NCBI GenBank assembly: GCA_023390955.1
Contig: JAEWBW010000292.1
Coordinates: forward strand, 1 to 6,766
Length of the DNA stretch: 6,766 nucleotides
Source: Pseudomonadota bacterium
GTDB taxonomy: Bacteria > Pseudomonadota > Alphaproteobacteria > Rhizobiales > Xanthobacteraceae
Direction: 5' to 3'
The position numbers and the translations under genes are program-made. Below the pieces are notes generated by a model. It did not search any database, was not told where the DNA came from, and saw only the letters and a program-made list of their open reading frames with translations. Below, one piece after another: positions 5,501-6,766 of the stretch; positions within the stretch are counted from its first letter, which is position 1; each line of letters opens with the position of its first letter.

Positions 5501-6766
5501 GCCGAGATAGATATTCGACAGCGCCTTGGCCGAAATCGCGATCGCGTTGTCGACGACGACCAGGTTCTGCTGCGAGAAGCTGACCGTGTAGGTCGTGACA
5601 TGCGTCGTCGGGTTCGTGACCGCGCTGACCGTGAGCTGACCGGGACCGGCCGACGCCAGCAGTGCCTTCTGCTCATTCGACAGCGACGAGGAATCGGCGC
5701 TGGTGAAGGTGAACACCTGGGGCGCAGCCGAATTGCCGACCGACCCACGCGGCGCGTAGAGCATGATCTGGTTCGCGCTGATATTGGCCATGACGTTGTC
5801 GTCGATCGGCGGCGGCGTCGCGCCGATGGCGGACGAGGACACCGTGTAGGCGAGCTGGTCATGCGTCCACTGCGAACCCGCAGTGATGATGCTGTAGACC
5901 CGCTCGGTCGACGCAAGCGTGTAGCTGTAGGTCGCACTGTAGGTGTTCAACGCGGCCTGCAGCGCGGCGTTGGTGGGCAGGCGCTGATCGGCCGCCGCAA
6001 CACCCTGGAACAGGCTCGTGAACAAGCCCGACGAGAGCGTGCTGCCGAACACGGTTCCCAGCGCGTCCGTCTGTGCGCTTCCGAGCAATGTCGTCAGCCC
6101 GCTATTGAGCTCGGCGGTGGAGATCTTGCCGAGCAGGAACTGGTCCTTGAGGAAGCGGGTCGTGGCCTCGACCTTCATCTGTGTCGTCGAGACGGTCGCC
6201 GGGTCGATGCCGAGCTTGGCGGCCACCTGCGCCCGCAGCACCGTCAGACCGACCGCGGTCGGATTGTAGGTGCCGTTGGCGAAGGCGATGTTCTTGAGCT
6301 GGAAGTAGTCGTTATAGGCCGCCGTCACCATGGACTGGTAGCTGTTGACGGCGGCGGTGGCCGGGTTGCCGTTGAGCAAATTGAGGTCGCTCCAGACCTG
6401 CTGGAGATGCGCGCTTTCCGCAGCCGAGATACCAACCACCGCACGGCCGCTCAGGATGTTGGCCGAATTGCCGTCGGAACCCGCCGCCGCCAGGAAGACC
6501 GGACCGCCGGTCGACTGGATCGTGCCGATCCGCAGATCGCCCTTGGACTGGACAATGTAGGTGCCGGTGGCCGAGGCGCTTTCGAGAACGCCGCCATCGA
6601 CGGTGCCGTCGGACTGCGTCGTGCCCGTCGCCTGGATCACCAACGGATTGATGTTGGTCAGCGTGGTCGCATTGTTGACGACGCTGCTGGTCGCACCGAT
6701 CGCGCCGCCAGTTGAGTTGATCTCGATGTTCTTGCCGATCACGACAGGGTTCGCGGCGTTATAGGG
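2504..6766 (-). CDS. TpsA-type filamentous haemagglutinin/adhesin, 5' end outside the window
   Basis: The frame is open to the window edge (residues PYNAANPVV at 6766-6740), so the GTG at 6742 is not the true start; 1420 C-terminal residues are visible. It is presumably the surface adhesin secreted by the adjacent TpsB. The chain is rich in G, A, S, T and N with many short strands of the type GDLILGNI and GSIYAE, as in right-handed beta-helix exoproteins. Parts in order (visible numbering): beta-helix 1-113; predicted helical insert about 114-308; beta-helix about 310-850; two 114-residue tandem repeats 853-1080 and a decayed third copy; a distinct C-terminal module about 1165-1340 with the only two cysteines (1309-1310); a basic tail (MRKLRRHR) to 1420. 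The haemagglutination/secretion domain (PF05860) should lie upstream. I see no VENN motif or toxin domain. It resembles the large rhizobial adhesins often annotated as LktA-family filamentous adhesins, but that subfamily label is tentative. Confidence 0.87.
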   Translation of the reverse strand, partial: PYNAANPVVIGKNIEINSTGGAIGATSSVVNNATTLTNINPLVIQATGTTQSDGTVDGGVLESASATGTYIVQSKGDLRIGTIQSTGGPVFLAAAGSDGNSANILSGRAVVGISAAESAHLQQVWSDLNLLNGNPATAAVNSYQSMVTAAYNDYFQLKNIAFANGTYNPTAVGLTVLRAQVAAKLGIDPATVSTTQMKVEATTRFLKDQFLLGKISTAELNSGLTTLLGSAQTDALGTVFGSTLSSGLFTSLFQGVAAADQRLPTNAALQAALNTYSATYSYTLASTERVYSIITAGSQWTHDQLAYTVSSSAIGATPPPIDDNVMANISANQIMLYAPRGSVGNSAAPQVFTFTSADSSSLSNEQKALLASAGPGQLTVSAVTNPTTHVTTYTVSFSQQNLVVVDNAIAISAKALSNIYLGSKNSLTLGGVTANYGPIMAAQTNGIEVTGRGDVKLHAVNSITAGVAGVPVISGDIANLSLIAEHGNIGAAGTAGSNPATNPNALQIAFADPANDQLDQVSSGQGVYIKQTTGDLILGNIAAGNDIQLAATGSIYAEAGFTDRSAIHILGSDLDLRAGGSIGFNGSTFQPLQVNISGTVTGSAVGDLSILAVAGDLVVGRSGNYGALTAGGAMTLDVSRGALTVNTGISSDGLMQLLANRAVTIAAGTSATSTSGGVTLAGATLTMGAQSAINAAGVITVATTGDAVIGQLNTSLSYAAAGNAPSILVSAGGVASAGAILSNGDGQSPFVTSGAGAGLALTASNGIGTATSRLTFNAARLSASTSDGGIYLTALSALDATLLSAVKGNVDIIGTYGLSLDQVVAGTATGASGTFSAVTGNGSIVIGTAASSGTQTIHASQNVTFKALSATGTTGDVGSINVTADAGFILGQTTIAGGVTTQGTVAANGAVNLLAALTNTGHDLTATTGNVVVRGTIVAWDNIQAGGTLGITATTGSITLGTGVSGGTQILHAAQNVTFKALTANGTNSDVGSINVTADAGFILGQTTTVGGAITQGTVAAHGAASLIAATTNTGHNLTAATGNAVLKGTVVAWDNIQAGGTLDITASAGAITLGTAISGGTQTLHARNDIVFSQLTTTGIAGDPGDIKLTSDLGSIRGGSVSANGDTQFASAGAVHLDRVRGNTVKLSSPDDLTIGWVSVVKQLDLAANTINVNGEQIMSNPSIPLIMNITGYNGGTATSAHVFMDPDAIIINQFRVVDARFITDAPAVTIVNGYVPGQLLLDTATVQVFLNNRGPAPTNGPAIQLYQPGGVFTMSQIGNSNTSNSYVVFYTNGISATVTNYGPTHTCCNVYTGAAMVRNIAVDGEGTESLDTWHTQKRGPGSFYRLGLSGQALLDALLSPRSVEAVGDGPAVNTQGLTDMRKLRRHRPEQRASGSGWKDASLETMPKPAAVGRLAGAW
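2753..3265 (-). other. C-terminal module of TpsA with adjacent cysteines
   Basis: Past the repeats the sequence changes from Gly/Thr-rich repeats to a longer-stranded, aromatic and hydrophobic module. It includes PSIPLIMNITGYNG, FRVVDARFITD, VTIVNGYVPGQLLLDT, LNNRGPAPTNGPAIQLYQPGG and SNSYVVFYTNG. Two adjacent cysteines follow at 2837-2842 (THTCCNVYTG), the only ones in the 1420 visible residues. Its position at the end of a TpsA fits a cap that ends the beta-helix or a surface-retention segment, but no function can be read from the sequence. Confidence 0.5.
3527..4210 (-). repeat. Two tandem 342-bp repeats inside tpsA
   Basis: Unit 1 is 4210-3869 and unit 2 is 3868-3527. Each encodes exactly 114 residues starting at GTQ. 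By hand alignment the two copies share 86 of 114 residues with no gaps. The strongest shared blocks are DVGSINVTADAGFILGQTT, NTGH and VAWDNIQAGGTL. At DNA level a 34-base stretch is identical at 3577-3610 and 3919-3952, exactly 342 bp apart. A decayed third copy begins at 3526 with GTQTLHA and fades over about 40 residues. The unit length should equal several turns of a beta-helix, so each copy would lengthen the stalk without changing the frame. Confidence 0.93.
5843..6427 (-). other. Predicted alpha-helical insert in the TpsA beta-helix
   Basis: About 195 residues (SAAESAHLQQVW through THDQLAYT) differ sharply from the Gly/Thr-rich strands on both sides. They are rich in L, A, Q, K and aromatic residues with helix-like spacing, for example VWSDLNLL, YNDYFQLKNI, VLRAQVAAKLGI, TTRFLKDQFLLGKIS and LFTSLFQGVAA. 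The reading frame is continuous through it, so it is part of the protein and not an inserted element. A helical subdomain protruding from the stalk is my inference from residue pattern only. I do not recognise a named fold. Confidence 0.55.

Noticed and set aside
1100..6715. A 1871-residue plus-strand protein
   Set aside because: It is the codon-aligned antisense of two well-supported genes. Its translation is rich in R, D, G, A and V with no domain, signal peptide or periodicity of its own, and its openness follows from the absence of TTA, CTA and TCA codons in the sense strand.

Overview
This window looks like chromosomal sequence from a high-GC alphaproteobacterium, most plausibly a Bradyrhizobium-type rhizobial relative. 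That is an inference from GC-rich codon usage, near absence of TTA, CTA and TCA codons in the two large genes, and the character of the proteins. There are three protein-coding genes and almost no non-coding space. I see no tRNA, rRNA, CRISPR array, insertion sequence or phage gene.

Layout: bases 1-226 are a non-coding leader with overlapping inverted repeats, read toward a small plus-strand gene (227-727) for an exported DUF2059-family protein. A 78-bp gap (728-805) separates it from a convergent minus-strand operon that fills the rest of the window. In transcription order the operon is a very large exoprotein gene (enters from beyond base 6766, stops at 2504) and, 12 bp later, a TpsB/FhaC-type outer-membrane transporter gene (2491-806).

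The operon is a two-partner secretion (type Vb) system. TpsB has a signal peptide, an N-terminal plug helix, two POTRA domains and an Omp85-type barrel with the VRGY motif. TpsA, of which 1420 C-terminal residues are visible, is a Gly/Ala/Ser/Thr-rich predicted beta-helix adhesin of the filamentous haemagglutinin type. Its diagnostic N-terminal secretion domain lies outside the window. The expected route is Sec export of both proteins, POTRA recognition of the TpsA N-terminus, and threading of TpsA through the TpsB barrel to the cell surface.

I do not see a wholly new system. The points most worth following are an apparently alpha-helical insert in the TpsA stalk, an in-frame 342-bp tandem duplication, a lone adjacent cysteine pair near the TpsA C-terminus, a non-canonical tail after the last TpsB barrel strand, and the fact that tpsA and tpsB share a reading frame and are separated by one stop codon. 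A 1871-codon antisense open frame over both genes is explained by codon bias.
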